A stretch of DNA of 64,000 bases. Source: Amycolatopsis granulosa. Its GTDB lineage: Bacteria; Actinomycetota; Actinomycetes; Mycobacteriales; Pseudonocardiaceae. The DNA is taken from NCBI RefSeq assembly GCF_011758745.1, contig NZ_JAANOV010000001.1, positions 4,278,001-4,342,000 of the forward strand, in the 5' to 3' direction. The notes beneath the pieces are model-generated. The model saw only the letters and a list, made by a program, of their open reading frames with translations, was not told the DNA's origin and searched no databases. A program made the position numbers and the translations under genes. The stretch's first letter is position 1, and every line of letters begins with the position of its first letter. Shown here piece by piece: positions 37,278-44,491 of this stretch.

Positions 37278-38054
37278 ATGTGCGGCCGTTACGCCGCGAA
37301 GAAGAACCCGGCCGATCTGGCCCAGGAGTTCGACGCCGTGGACGAGACCGACGGCAAGGCCCGCGAGGCCGACTACAACGTCGCGCCGACGAAGAACGTG
37401 GTGACCGTCGTGCAGCGGCACCCGCGGGACGCCGAGGGGCAGGTCCTGGAGGACGAGCCGAGCGTGCGCAGCCTGCGGGTCATGCGCTGGGGGCTGGTGC
37501 CGTTCTGGGCCAAGGACATCTCGGTCGGCAACCGGATGATCAACACGCGCGCCGAGACCGCATCGGAGAAGCCGGCGTTCAAAAAGCCCCTCGCGCGGCG
37601 GCGCTGCCTGGTGCCCGCCGACGGCTGGTTCGAGTGGCGGCGCACGGGCAAGCAGAAGGAACCGTTCTTCATGACCCGCCCGGACGGCCGTTCGCTGTCC
37701 CTCGCCGGGATTTGGGACACCTGGCGCGACCCGAAGAACCCGGACGAACCCCAGCTGATCACGTTCTCGATCATCACGACGAACGCCGCCGGGCGGCTCA
37801 CCGAGGTGCACGACCGGATGCCGCTGGTCATCGACGAGCGCAACTGGGCGGACTGGCTCGACCCGGACCGCACCGACGTCGGGGACCTGCTCGCGCCGCC
37901 GCTGGACCTGATGGACACGATCGAGCTGCGTCCGGTGTCGGACCGCGTCAACAACGTCCGCAACAACGGGCCGGAGCTGATCGAGCGGGTCGAGCAGGCG
38001 ACCGACCTCGACCGCGCCGGCAGTGCGGCACTGTTCGACCTGCCCCAGCCATGA
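37278..38054 (+). CDS. SOS response-associated peptidase family protein (HMCES/YedK type)
   Basis: A 258-residue SRAP-domain protein. Such proteins form a covalent thiazolidine link with abasic sites in single-stranded DNA through Cys2, which is present in the strict M-C-G-R-Y start. The other catalytic residues are visible: Asn in M-I-N-T-R-A-E-T, Glu in W-F-E-W-R-R and His in E-V-H-D-R-M-P. AAGGAG precedes the ATG at good spacing. It overlaps the downstream hydrolase gene by four bases (ATGA). From memory it corresponds to Rv3226c. Confidence 0.94.
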   Translation: MCGRYAAKKNPADLAQEFDAVDETDGKAREADYNVAPTKNVVTVVQRHPRDAEGQVLEDEPSVRSLRVMRWGLVPFWAKDISVGNRMINTRAETASEKPAFKKPLARRRCLVPADGWFEWRRTGKQKEPFFMTRPDGRSLSLAGIWDTWRDPKNPDEPQLITFSIITTNAAGRLTEVHDRMPLVIDERNWADWLDPDRTDVGDLLAPPLDLMDTIELRPVSDRVNNVRNNGPELIERVEQATDLDRAGSAALFDLPQP

Positions 38055-38668
38055 CCCGCATCGAGATCCCGACACCGCACGGCCCGGCCAGGGCGGAGCT
38101 GCACTGCGCCCCGGACGGCACGGCGGTGCTGATGCTCGGCCACGGTGCCGGCGGCGGGATCGCGGCGAAGGACCTGGTGGCCGCCGCCCGCGCCGCCCAG
38201 GCGGCCGGTGTGCACGTCGCCCTGGTCGAACAGCCCTACCGGGTGGCCGGCCGCCGCGCACCCGCGCCGGCGAAGCAGCTGGACACGGCGTGGCTCGCGG
38301 TCGCCGAGGAACTGTGCGTCCGCTTCGACGAGCTGCCCGTGGTGTTCGGCGGGCGTTCGTCCGGAGCGCGGGTCGCGTGCCGGACCGCGGCCGCCGGGCA
38401 GGCGGTGGGCGTGCTGTGCCTCGCGTTCCCCGAGCACCCCCCGGGGAGGCCGGAGAAGAGCCGGCAGGCCGAGCTGGACGCCGTGCAGGTGCCGACACTG
38501 GTCGTGCAGGGCGAGACCGACCCGTTCGGCTGCCCGAAGGCGGGTCCGCACCACGAGGTGGTCGTGATCCGCGGCACGCACTCCCTGGACGCCGACCTGG
38601 AGTCGCTGCACCGGACCGTGCACGAGTGGCTGGCGAAGGTGCTGCGGCCGCTGACCTTGAGTGAGTGA
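38051..38668 (+). CDS. Alpha/beta hydrolase of the TEX30/KANL3-like family
   Basis: A 205-residue alpha/beta-hydrolase fold protein. The oxyanion segment L-G-H-G-A-G-G-G is at about 34-41, the nucleophile elbow is G-G-R-S-S-G-A-R with the first or second Ser as candidate, and the C-terminal segment V-Q-G-E-T-D-P-F-G and I-R-G-T-H-S-L-D give the acid and His. This fits the small family shared with human TEX30 and KANL3. The substrate is unknown. Its start overlaps the SRAP stop, so the two are co-translated, a link worth testing in DNA-damage biology. Confidence 0.85.
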   Translation: MTRIEIPTPHGPARAELHCAPDGTAVLMLGHGAGGGIAAKDLVAAARAAQAAGVHVALVEQPYRVAGRRAPAPAKQLDTAWLAVAEELCVRFDELPVVFGGRSSGARVACRTAAAGQAVGVLCLAFPEHPPGRPEKSRQAELDAVQVPTLVVQGETDPFGCPKAGPHHEVVVIRGTHSLDADLESLHRTVHEWLAKVLRPLTLSE

Positions 38669-38697
38669 CCGGCCCTGCGCGGGTGGTCCCGGCTCGG

Positions 38698-39174
38698 TCA
38701 GCCCCGGATCGGTGCGACCGTCGCGGACGTGAGACGCACCAGGTCGGCCGGGGCCAGCTCGACCTCCAGACCGCGCCGGCCCGCCGAACAGTAGATCGTG
38801 TCGAACTTCTCCGCGGACGCGTCGATGACCACGGGCAGCCGGGAGCGCTGCCCCAGCGGTGAGATGCCGCCCAGGACGTATCCCGTGGCGCGCTGGGCGG
38901 CGGCTGCCTCGGCCATCCTCGCGCGTTTGCCGCCGGCCGCCGCGGCCAGTGCCTTGAGGTCGAGCTGCCCGGTGACCGGCACCACGCCCACGGTCAGCTT
39001 CCCGTCCACCTCGGCCACGAGCGTCTTGAACACCCGGTCCGGTTCGACGCCCAGCGCCTCGGCCGCTTCCAGCCCGTACGAGTCGTGCTTCGGGTCGTGG
39101 TCGTAGGCGTGCAGCTGGTGCGCGACCTTCTGCTTGGTGAGCAGCGCGGTCGCCGGCGTTCCCTTCCCGGCCAT
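38698..39174 (-). CDS. YbaK/EbsC family aminoacyl-tRNA deacylase
   Basis: A 158-residue YbaK-type protein that hydrolyses mischarged tRNA, most probably Cys-tRNA(Pro). Family blocks are T-P-A-T-A-L-L, the F-K-T-L-V-A-E-V-D-G-K-L segment, the catalytic-region L-D-L-K-A-L-A-A-A-A-G-G-K, and T-G-Y-V-L-G-G-I-S-P-L-G-Q. The ATG at 39174 is chosen: TACGGT at 39187-39182 lies 7 bases upstream on this strand, giving a leaderless transcript, and conservation begins there. It is divergent from sigR; the two transcription starts are less than 100 bases apart. Confidence 0.9.
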   Translation of the reverse strand: MAGKGTPATALLTKQKVAHQLHAYDHDPKHDSYGLEAAEALGVEPDRVFKTLVAEVDGKLTVGVVPVTGQLDLKALAAAAGGKRARMAEAAAAQRATGYVLGGISPLGQRSRLPVVIDASAEKFDTIYCSAGRRGLEVELAPADLVRLTSATVAPIRG

Positions 39175-39218
39175 GGCCAGCACCGTAACCGCAGGGCGCA
39201 AGTGCTTTTCCGGCAGCG

Positions 39219-39246
39219 GGGAATGCGCGTGGATCGTGGGGTGTTG
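39219..39246 (+). promoter_or_regulatory. SigR-type autoregulated promoter of sigR
   Basis: GGGAAT (39219-39224) and GTTG (39243-39246) are separated by exactly 18 bases, matching the GGGAAT-N18-GTT consensus known for SigR/SigH regulons of Streptomyces and mycobacteria. The expected start of transcription is near 39251-39254, directly at the in-frame GTG at 39255. This implies positive autoregulation of sigR-rsrA under thiol-oxidative stress. Confidence 0.82.
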
Positions 39247-39416
39247 TCAGGAGCGTGCCGTCAAAGCTTGCTGATCGCCGAGCCCGAGTGCAGGCCGTCA
39301 CCCGCCCGGCCGGTGTGCCCGGCCCGGGCAAGCCCGCCCGCGTATCCTCGAAGCTGTCGCATGCGTACCCGGCCACGGGTGCGGACCGCTTCGACGCGGA
39401 TGGGAAAGGGAACGGT

Positions 39417-40052
39417 TTGCCGAGCACGCAGAACTCCGCGGTGCCCGAATCCGGCTCCGAGCAGGAGCCGGTCGAAGAGCGCGCCGAGCGCTTCGAGCGC
39501 GACGCGATGCCGTTGCTGGACCAGTTGTACTCGGCCGCACTGCGTATGACGAGGAACCCGGCGGATGCCGAGGACCTCGTCCAGGAGACCTACCTCAAGG
39601 CCTACGGTGCGTTCGCCTCCTTCAAGGCGGGCACCAACCTCAAGGCCTGGATGTACCGGATCCTCACCAACACCTACATCAACGGGTACCGGAAGCGCCA
39701 GCGCCAGCCGGTGCAGCAGCCCACCGAGGAGATCACCGACTGGCAGATCGCCCAGGCGGAGAGCCACACCTCGAGCGGACTGCGGTCGGCCGAGGTCGAA
39801 GCGATGGACCGGCTGCCGGACAGCGACGTCAAGGACGCGCTGCAGCAGCTGCCCGAGGAGTTCCGGCTCGCCGTGTACCTCGCCGACGTCGAGGGCTTCG
39901 CCTACAAGGAAATCGCCGAGATCATGGACACGCCGATCGGGACCGTGATGTCCCGCCTGCACCGTGGCCGCGCCCAGCTGCGCAACCTGCTCGCCGGCGT
40001 CGCGCGTGAGCGCGGCTTCATCCGCGGTGCTCAGCAGGAGGCAGTGCGATGA
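39417..40052 (+). CDS. sigR: ECF sigma factor SigR (SigH)
   Basis: A group IV sigma factor of 211 residues controlling the thiol-oxidative and heat stress response. Region 2 has [17 protein letters not shown] and [13 protein letters not shown], and region 4 has [14 protein letters not shown] and [15 protein letters not shown] at 39417 with AAAGGG six bases upstream is the likely housekeeping start. The frame stays open to a GTG at 39255, adding 54 residues, directly downstream of a SigR-type promoter. This fits the unstable long isoform described in Streptomyces. The stop overlaps rsrA (ATGA). Confidence 0.95.
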   Translation: MPSTQNSAVPESGSEQEPVEERAERFERDAMPLLDQLYSAALRMTRNPADAEDLVQETYLKAYGAFASFKAGTNLKAWMYRILTNTYINGYRKRQRQPVQQPTEEITDWQIAQAESHTSSGLRSAEVEAMDRLPDSDVKDALQQLPEEFRLAVYLADVEGFAYKEIAEIMDTPIGTVMSRLHRGRAQLRNLLAGVARERGFIRGAQQEAVR

Positions 40053-40369
40053 CCACCGGTCGTGAGCCGCAGAAGGACGACGTCCGCTGTTCCGAGGCGC
40101 TCGCCGAGATCTTCCTGTTGCTGGATCGCGAGTGCAGCCCGGAGCGCGACGCGCAGCTGCGCAAGCACATCGAGGAGTGCCCGCCGTGCCTCGAGGAGTA
40201 CGGCATCGACGAGCAGCTCAAGAAGCTGCTGCACCGCAAGTGCGGCGGCGACACCGCCCCGGACGAGTTCAAGCAGAAGCTGCGTGCCTCGATCTACAAG
40301 ACCGTGCAGCAGCACGGCGACCTGACGGTCGAGCACACCCAGGTCCGGCTCGAGCAGAACGCGGAATAG
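40049..40369 (+). CDS. rsrA: Mycothiol-system zinc-binding anti-sigma factor RsrA
   Basis: A 106-residue ZAS-family anti-sigma factor that holds SigR inactive until oxidised. The redox/zinc motif H-x-x-x-C-x-x-C is complete: His40, Cys44, Cys47 in H-I-E-E-C-P-P-C; upstream Cys14 in V-R-C-S-E-A-L completes the set found in RsrA. Two further cysteines (29 and near 65) are present. The start overlaps the sigR stop, giving coupled and roughly equimolar synthesis. A strong stem-loop terminator follows after 14 bases. Confidence 0.95.
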   Translation: MTTGREPQKDDVRCSEALAEIFLLLDRECSPERDAQLRKHIEECPPCLEEYGIDEQLKKLLHRKCGGDTAPDEFKQKLRASIYKTVQQHGDLTVEHTQVRLEQNAE

Positions 40370-40383
40370 GCGCGGCTACGACG

Positions 40384-40415
40384 AAGGCCCCGGTGCTCGC
40401 GCACCGGGGCCTTTT
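40384..40415. terminator. Bidirectional terminator between rsrA and the bL37 gene
   Basis: A perfect 13-bp stem (40384-40396 and 40401-40413) with a TCGC loop and a run of T to 40415. The arms begin AAGGCCCCGG and end CCGGGGCCTT. It follows rsrA on the plus strand and also lies just downstream of the bL37 gene on the minus strand. Confidence 0.9.
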
Positions 40416-40425
40416 CGTGCCCTGC

Positions 40426-40500
40426 TCAGCAGTTGGGCTTCTTGCCGTGGTTCGCGCCGTTCTTCCGGCGGTCGCGGCGCTTGCGGGCTCGCTTCGACAT
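40426..40500 (-). CDS. Ribosomal protein bL37 (24 residues)
   Basis: A 24-codon gene on the minus strand, shorter than usual gene-finder limits. The product begins M-S-K-R-A-R-K-R-R-D-R-R and ends N-G-A-N-H-G-K-K-P-N-C. It is strongly basic and matches the pattern of bL37, the small actinobacterial 50S protein found in mycobacterial ribosome structures (K/R-rich start, A-N-H-G-K-x-P-N near the end). AAGGAG stands at the right distance before the ATG at 40500. The location between sigH/rshA and pdtaS-like genes is as I remember for mycobacteria. Confidence 0.9.
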   Translation of the reverse strand: MSKRARKRRDRRKNGANHGKKPNC

Positions 40501-40613
40501 GCCTGCTCCTTCCCGTGTCGCGATCTGCCCACCAGTGTCTCAGGCCCGGCCCGGCGGGTGCCGGGAAGGTCCCGCTCTGGTTCACTTGAGCTGCCCCGAG
40601 GAGGAGTACGAGC

Positions 40614-42119
40614 GTGACGACACTTTCCGACCTGCTGGCCGAGAACACCGGCCTGTCCGGCGAAGCCGCCGACCACCTGCAGGCCGTGGTGGCCGAATGG
40701 CAGCTGCTCGCCGACCTGTCCTTCGCCGACTTCCTGCTGTGGGTGCCGGTCTCCCCCGAGCACAACGACAAGGGCGGCGACTTCGTGTGCGTCGCGCAGG
40801 CCCGCCCGACCACCGCTCCGACCGCGCACCCGGAGGACGTGGTCGGCGCCCGGTTCACGGTGGCGGAACACCCGCAGCTCGCGCGCGCGATGCGGGAGGT
40901 GCGGATCTGCCGCGAGGAGGACCCGCACTGGTACCGCGACCTGCCGATGCGGCGCGAGGCGATCCCCGTCACGTTCGGCTCGACCGTCATCGCCGCGCTG
41001 TCCCGCGAGACGAACCTGGCCGCGCCGCGGGTGCCGAGCCCGCTCGAGGTCGCCTACCTCGGCAGTGCCGGCGACCTGTGCCAGATGATCGTGGACGGCA
41101 CCTTCCCGCACGTCGACAGCCAGACCGACGTGCACACCAGCCCGCGGGTGGGGGACGGGCTGATCCGCCTGGACGCGGCGGGCAACGTCGTGTTCGCCAG
41201 CCCGAACGGGCTGTCCGCGTACCACCGCATGGGGCACGAGGCGGACCTGGTGGGTACCAGGCTGGCGCCGTTGACACGGTCGCTGATCCGGGACCCGTTC
41301 GACGCGACCGAGGTCGCCCACCGCATCCTCGACGCGCTGGACGGCAAGCCCGGCAGCCGCACCGAGGCGGAGTCGCGGCGCGGCGCGGTGGTGCTGTTCC
41401 GGGCGTTGCCGCTGCGGCCGCACGGTCAGCCGGCGGGGGCGCTGGTGCTGTGCCGGGACGTGACCGAGGTCAAACGACGGGACCGCGCGCTGCTGTCGAA
41501 GGACGCGACGATCCGGGAGATCCACCACCGGGTCAAGAACAACCTGCAGACGGTCGCCGCGTTGCTGCGGTTGCAGTCGCGGCGCACGTCGAACGCGGAG
41601 GCACGGCAGGCGCTGACGGAGTCGGTGCGGCGCGTCGCGTCGATCGCGATGGTGCACGAGGCGTTGTCGGTGTCGGTCGACGAGCGGGTGGATCTGGACA
41701 AACTGCTCGACAACGTGCTGCCCATGGTCGGCGAAGTGGCCACCGCGGAGTCGCGGGTGGGCATCAGCCGGTCCGGTTCGTTCGGGATCGTGGTCGCGGA
41801 GATCGCGACGCCGCTGGTGATGGTGCTGGCGGAGCTGGTGCAGAACGCCGTGGAACACGCTTTCCCCGACGGCCGGCCCGGCAAGGTGGAGATCGTGGTG
41901 AGCCGTTCGGCGCGCTGGCTGGACGTGCTCATCCGCGACAACGGGCGCGGTTTGCCGTCCGGTTTCTCCCTGGAGCGCGCCGACGGGCTCGGGCTGCAGA
42001 TCGTGCGCACCCTGGTGGAGTCCGAGCTGCGGGGATCGCTGTCACTGCGCAAGCCCCGGGACGGCGCGGGCCACGGCACGGAGGCCGCGCTGAGGTTGCC
42101 ACTCGGACGGCGGCCCTGA
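40614..42119 (+). CDS. pdtaS: Sensor histidine kinase PdtaS-like
   Basis: A 501-residue cytosolic histidine kinase with GAF (about 20-150), PAS (about 180-290), HisKA_2 and HATPase domains. The HisKA_2 box E-I-H-H-R-V-K-N-N-L-Q-T carries His304-His305, one of which is the phosphoacceptor. ATPase motifs are E-L-V-Q-N-A-V-E-H-A-F, I-R-D-N-G-R-G-L and G-L-G-L-Q-I-V-R. In mycobacteria PdtaS phosphorylates the RNA-binding antiterminator PdtaR, which is not encoded nearby. There are no membrane helices. GTG at 40614 follows GAGGAG. A long stem-loop terminator follows. Confidence 0.92.
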   Translation: MTTLSDLLAENTGLSGEAADHLQAVVAEWQLLADLSFADFLLWVPVSPEHNDKGGDFVCVAQARPTTAPTAHPEDVVGARFTVAEHPQLARAMREVRICREEDPHWYRDLPMRREAIPVTFGSTVIAALSRETNLAAPRVPSPLEVAYLGSAGDLCQMIVDGTFPHVDSQTDVHTSPRVGDGLIRLDAAGNVVFASPNGLSAYHRMGHEADLVGTRLAPLTRSLIRDPFDATEVAHRILDALDGKPGSRTEAESRRGAVVLFRALPLRPHGQPAGALVLCRDVTEVKRRDRALLSKDATIREIHHRVKNNLQTVAALLRLQSRRTSNAEARQALTESVRRVASIAMVHEALSVSVDERVDLDKLLDNVLPMVGEVATAESRVGISRSGSFGIVVAEIATPLVMVLAELVQNAVEHAFPDGRPGKVEIVVSRSARWLDVLIRDNGRGLPSGFSLERADGLGLQIVRTLVESELRGSLSLRKPRDGAGHGTEAALRLPLGRRP

Positions 42120-42164
42120 GCCCGCCCCGGGGCGGAGGCCGGTGGCTGAAAAGACCAGCTCAAG

Positions 42165-42215
42165 ACGTTCAAAGGCCCGGTACCCGCGGGAGGTGGGTAC
42201 CGGGCCTTCGAACGT
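42165..42215. terminator. Long compound stem-loop between pdtaS and whiB1
   Basis: Inner stem of 14 bp (42172-42185 with 42195-42208, core AAGGCCCGGTACCC) and, beyond one mismatch, an outer stem of 6 bp (ACGTTC 42165-42170 with GAACGT 42210-42215), with a 9-base loop. It lies between convergent genes and is nearly symmetrical, so it can stop transcription from both sides. Confidence 0.85.
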
Positions 42216-42300
42216 TAGGTGGGGGCGTGTGAACCCCTGCGTCAGGTCCCGCGTACTCTCGTAAGAGACGCGTTAAGCGACGCCGCAGCGCGTAGGAAGG

Positions 42301-42552
42301 TCAGGCGGTGCGCATGCCGATGTGAGCACGACGGCGCTTGAGGGCGCGTCGCTCGTCCTCGCTCATTCCGCCCCAGACACCGGCGTCCTGGCCGCTGGCC
42401 AAAGCCCAGGCCAGGCACTCGGACGCCACGGTGCAGCGGTGGCATACGGCTTTCGCCTCGGCGATCTGCAGCACCGCAGGACCGCTGTTCCCGACAGGGA
42501 AGAACAGCTCGGGGTCCTCGTCGCGGCAGGCAGCGTCGTGGCGCCAGTCCAT
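42301..42552 (-). CDS. whiB1: WhiB1 transcriptional regulator
   Basis: An 83-residue WhiB-family iron-sulfur protein. Four cysteines that ligate the [4Fe-4S] cluster are Cys9, Cys37, Cys40 and Cys46, and the turn G-V-W-G-G-M is followed by the basic R-R-A-L-K-R-R-R-A-H tail that binds DNA. Length and sequence fit WhiB1, an essential, nitric-oxide-sensitive regulator that binds the primary sigma factor. The ATG at 42552 with AAGGAG upstream is chosen; the open frame extends 14 codons more without conservation. The promoter region carries two CRP-like palindromes. Confidence 0.95.
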   Translation of the reverse strand: MDWRHDAACRDEDPELFFPVGNSGPAVLQIAEAKAVCHRCTVASECLAWALASGQDAGVWGGMSEDERRALKRRRAHIGMRTA

Positions 42553-42621
42553 TTCTGTGAGCTCCTTCTCGGGGCGCAGAGCATGCTGCGCCACAGGTCG
42601 TCATGGCGGATCGTTTCTTGG

Positions 42622-42693
42622 GGTGCTTGTGAATGCTTTCACGAAGCACCGCTTTCGACAAGTGTTTTCGCGACATCGGTGAGTCAGCTCACC
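42622..42693 (-). promoter_or_regulatory. Two CRP-like palindromes upstream of whiB1
   Basis: Site 1 is TGTGA-N6-TCACG (42628-42643), embedded in a longer near-perfect palindrome with flanks GGTGCTT (42622-42628) and AAGCACC (42644-42650). Site 2 is GGTGA-N6-TCACC (42678-42693), a perfect dyad. Both resemble the TGTGA-N6-TCACA sequence bound by actinobacterial CRP/GlxR. They lie 76-141 bases upstream of the whiB1 start; CRP control of whiB1 is known in M. tuberculosis. Function here is inferred. Confidence 0.65.
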
Positions 42694-42817
42694 TGGTCAG
42701 GCGACCCCGCTGACCTGCGGTTTCTCTCCGAAACGGCCTTCCTGACGGAAGGGCGATGCGGTGAGTGGACCGTGTGCGTCGACGAGCGGCACGGTGCAGA
42801 TCGCCGGGACTGATCAC

Positions 42818-43729
42818 TCACGCCAGCACGGTCAGCACGTCGGGCACGCTCGTGAAATCCACCTGCGTCCGACGGCCGATCAGGTCGCCGTCCACCTGGA
42901 AGTTTACCGGCTCCGCGGCCGACACGCTCAGTTTTGCCAGGTCGTCGTACCGGACGAGGGCCTTGCCGTGGTGCTCGGCCTCCGCGCGCAGGGCCTGGCG
43001 CGCGTGCCGGAAGACGACCGGCAACGTCAGCTTGCGCAGGGCGAACAACCCGAGACCGCGTTCGAACGAGCTGCCGGTGTTCAGCCGCACCGGTCGTTCT
43101 CCCAGGTAGCTCCACGGATCGGTGTTGGAGACGAACGCCATCCGCACCTCGGCCGGCTCCTCGCCGGGCACGTGCACGGTGAGCGGCAGGCGCGGTGACC
43201 GCGGTCGGAAGTAACACGTCACCGCCGCCCGCATGTACAGCAGCGCGTTCGTCTGCTTGCCGCGCCGGTCCGCCACCGTCGCGACCACGTCGGCGTCCCA
43301 GCCGAGGCCGGCGTTGAAGGTGAACCAGTGCCCGTCGGCGAGACCGAGCCCCACCCGCCGGCTCCGTCCGGCCTCGATGGCCGACAACAACTGGTGCGTG
43401 GCCTCCACCGGGTCCCGGGAGACGCCCAGCGCGCGGGCGAACACGTTGGCCGACCCGCCGGGCACGACACCGAGCGCGGGCAGCGAACCGCCGGGACCGT
43501 CCGCGAGCAAGCCGTTGACGACCTCGTTGACCGTGCCGTCACCGCCGTGGGCGACCAGCAGGTCGACCCCGTCGCGAGCCGCGTCCCGCGCCACCGCCAG
43601 CGCGTGCCCGCGGTAGTCGGTCTCCACGACCTCCAGCTTCACCTGGCTGGCCAGCGCGTGCGCGAGCACGTCCCGCCCACCGGCCGTGGTGGACGTGGCC
43701 TGTGGGTTGACCACCAGTATCGCGCGCAT
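42818..43729 (-). CDS. Diacylglycerol kinase-like lipid kinase (Rv3218-like)
   Basis: A 303-residue protein of the DAGK catalytic family. The nucleotide-binding loop G-G-D-G-T-V-N-E-V-V-N-G-L is complete (about 62-74), as are V-V-P-G-G-S-A-N-V-F-A-R-A-L and the C-terminal F-Q-V-D-G-D-L-I-G segment. The A-N-V-F-A-R variant of the second motif is typical of mycobacterial homologs. It probably phosphorylates a lipid or sphingoid-type alcohol. The ATG at 43729 is 6 bases after TACCCT (43741-43736) on this strand, indicating a leaderless transcript. Confidence 0.88.
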   Translation of the reverse strand: MRAILVVNPQATSTTAGGRDVLAHALASQVKLEVVETDYRGHALAVARDAARDGVDLLVAHGGDGTVNEVVNGLLADGPGGSLPALGVVPGGSANVFARALGVSRDPVEATHQLLSAIEAGRSRRVGLGLADGHWFTFNAGLGWDADVVATVADRRGKQTNALLYMRAAVTCYFRPRSPRLPLTVHVPGEEPAEVRMAFVSNTDPWSYLGERPVRLNTGSSFERGLGLFALRKLTLPVVFRHARQALRAEAEHHGKALVRYDDLAKLSVSAAEPVNFQVDGDLIGRRTQVDFTSVPDVLTVLA

Positions 43730-43899
43730 GCTCGCAGGGTAGGCCACGGAACGGCCTCCCCGCGGCGAGCGCGAACCTCGTCACTCCCGAAACGACTGCC
43801 GCTTGACCTCCCGTCGTCCGGCGTGGTCCGTTCGTCGTGACAAGTGCACCCCGGGCATCCGCCGGCTCATCGACGACAATCGAATCTTGGCCCCGGCGG

Positions 43900-43936
43900 C
43901 GGCCGTTCGAAAACGGCCGACCGGGTGGCTTAGTAT
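43900..43936 (+). promoter_or_regulatory. Palindrome and -10-like box before the small membrane protein gene
   Basis: CGGCCGTT (43900-43907) and AACGGCCG (43912-43919) are perfect inverted repeats around CGAA, and TAGTAT (43931-43936) downstream is a good -10. The right arm covers the end of the expected -35 position. It may be an operator or a short terminator; no T-run follows. Confidence 0.4.
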
Positions 43937-43995
43937 CGAAGGCGTTCACGTACGGTCACCCGTGCCGCATATCCGCTGGTGGAAGGCCCTTCGCG

Positions 43996-44466
43996 ATGCC
44001 GCTCGCCGACAAGATTTCACCCGCTCCGCGCGAGGTCAGGGCGGCGGGCGCGCTGACCGTCCTGCCGGGGGCCGGGCTGCTGGTCTTCGGTGTCCTGCTG
44101 TTCACCTCGCCCGGCGACAGCATGCCGCTGACCAGCGTGCTCGCCGAGGCCGCGTTCTACGTGCTGTTCGCACTGGCGGTCGCCGGTTGCGGCGTCGGGC
44201 TGCTGTTCGGGCACACCTGGGCGCGCTCGCCGGGCCTGGTGCTGGCGCTCATCACCGCCGGGGTCGGCTGGTACCTGGCCGGACCGTCCGGACGGCCCGG
44301 GTTCGGGGTGCCGGTCATCATCCTCGGGGTGGTGATCATCGTGCTGCTGTTCCGCCAGCCGTCGCGGGCGTGGGCGCTCGGGCAGCACGAGGACGAGACC
44401 GAGGAGGAGGCCGCCGAACGCGGCGGCATGGCGGGCCGCCGCCGCGAGCGCGGCGAGGACGACTGA
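43996..44466 (+). CDS. Small membrane protein with four helices
   Basis: A 156-residue hydrophobic protein with about four membrane helices (roughly 17-37, 49-70, 78-97, 100-118) and a cytoplasmic acidic/basic tail (E-D-E-T-E-E-E-A-A-E-R). I do not recognise a specific family; many actinobacteria carry similar small membrane proteins. The ATG at 43996 follows GGAAGG (43981-43986); the long open frame upstream has no conserved features. Gene ends 25 bases before the convergent GNAT gene. Confidence 0.75.
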   Translation: MPLADKISPAPREVRAAGALTVLPGAGLLVFGVLLFTSPGDSMPLTSVLAEAAFYVLFALAVAGCGVGLLFGHTWARSPGLVLALITAGVGWYLAGPSGRPGFGVPVIILGVVIIVLLFRQPSRAWALGQHEDETEEEAAERGGMAGRRRERGEDD

Positions 44467-44491
44467 GGCCAGGTCCCTCAGCCGCTCGCGC

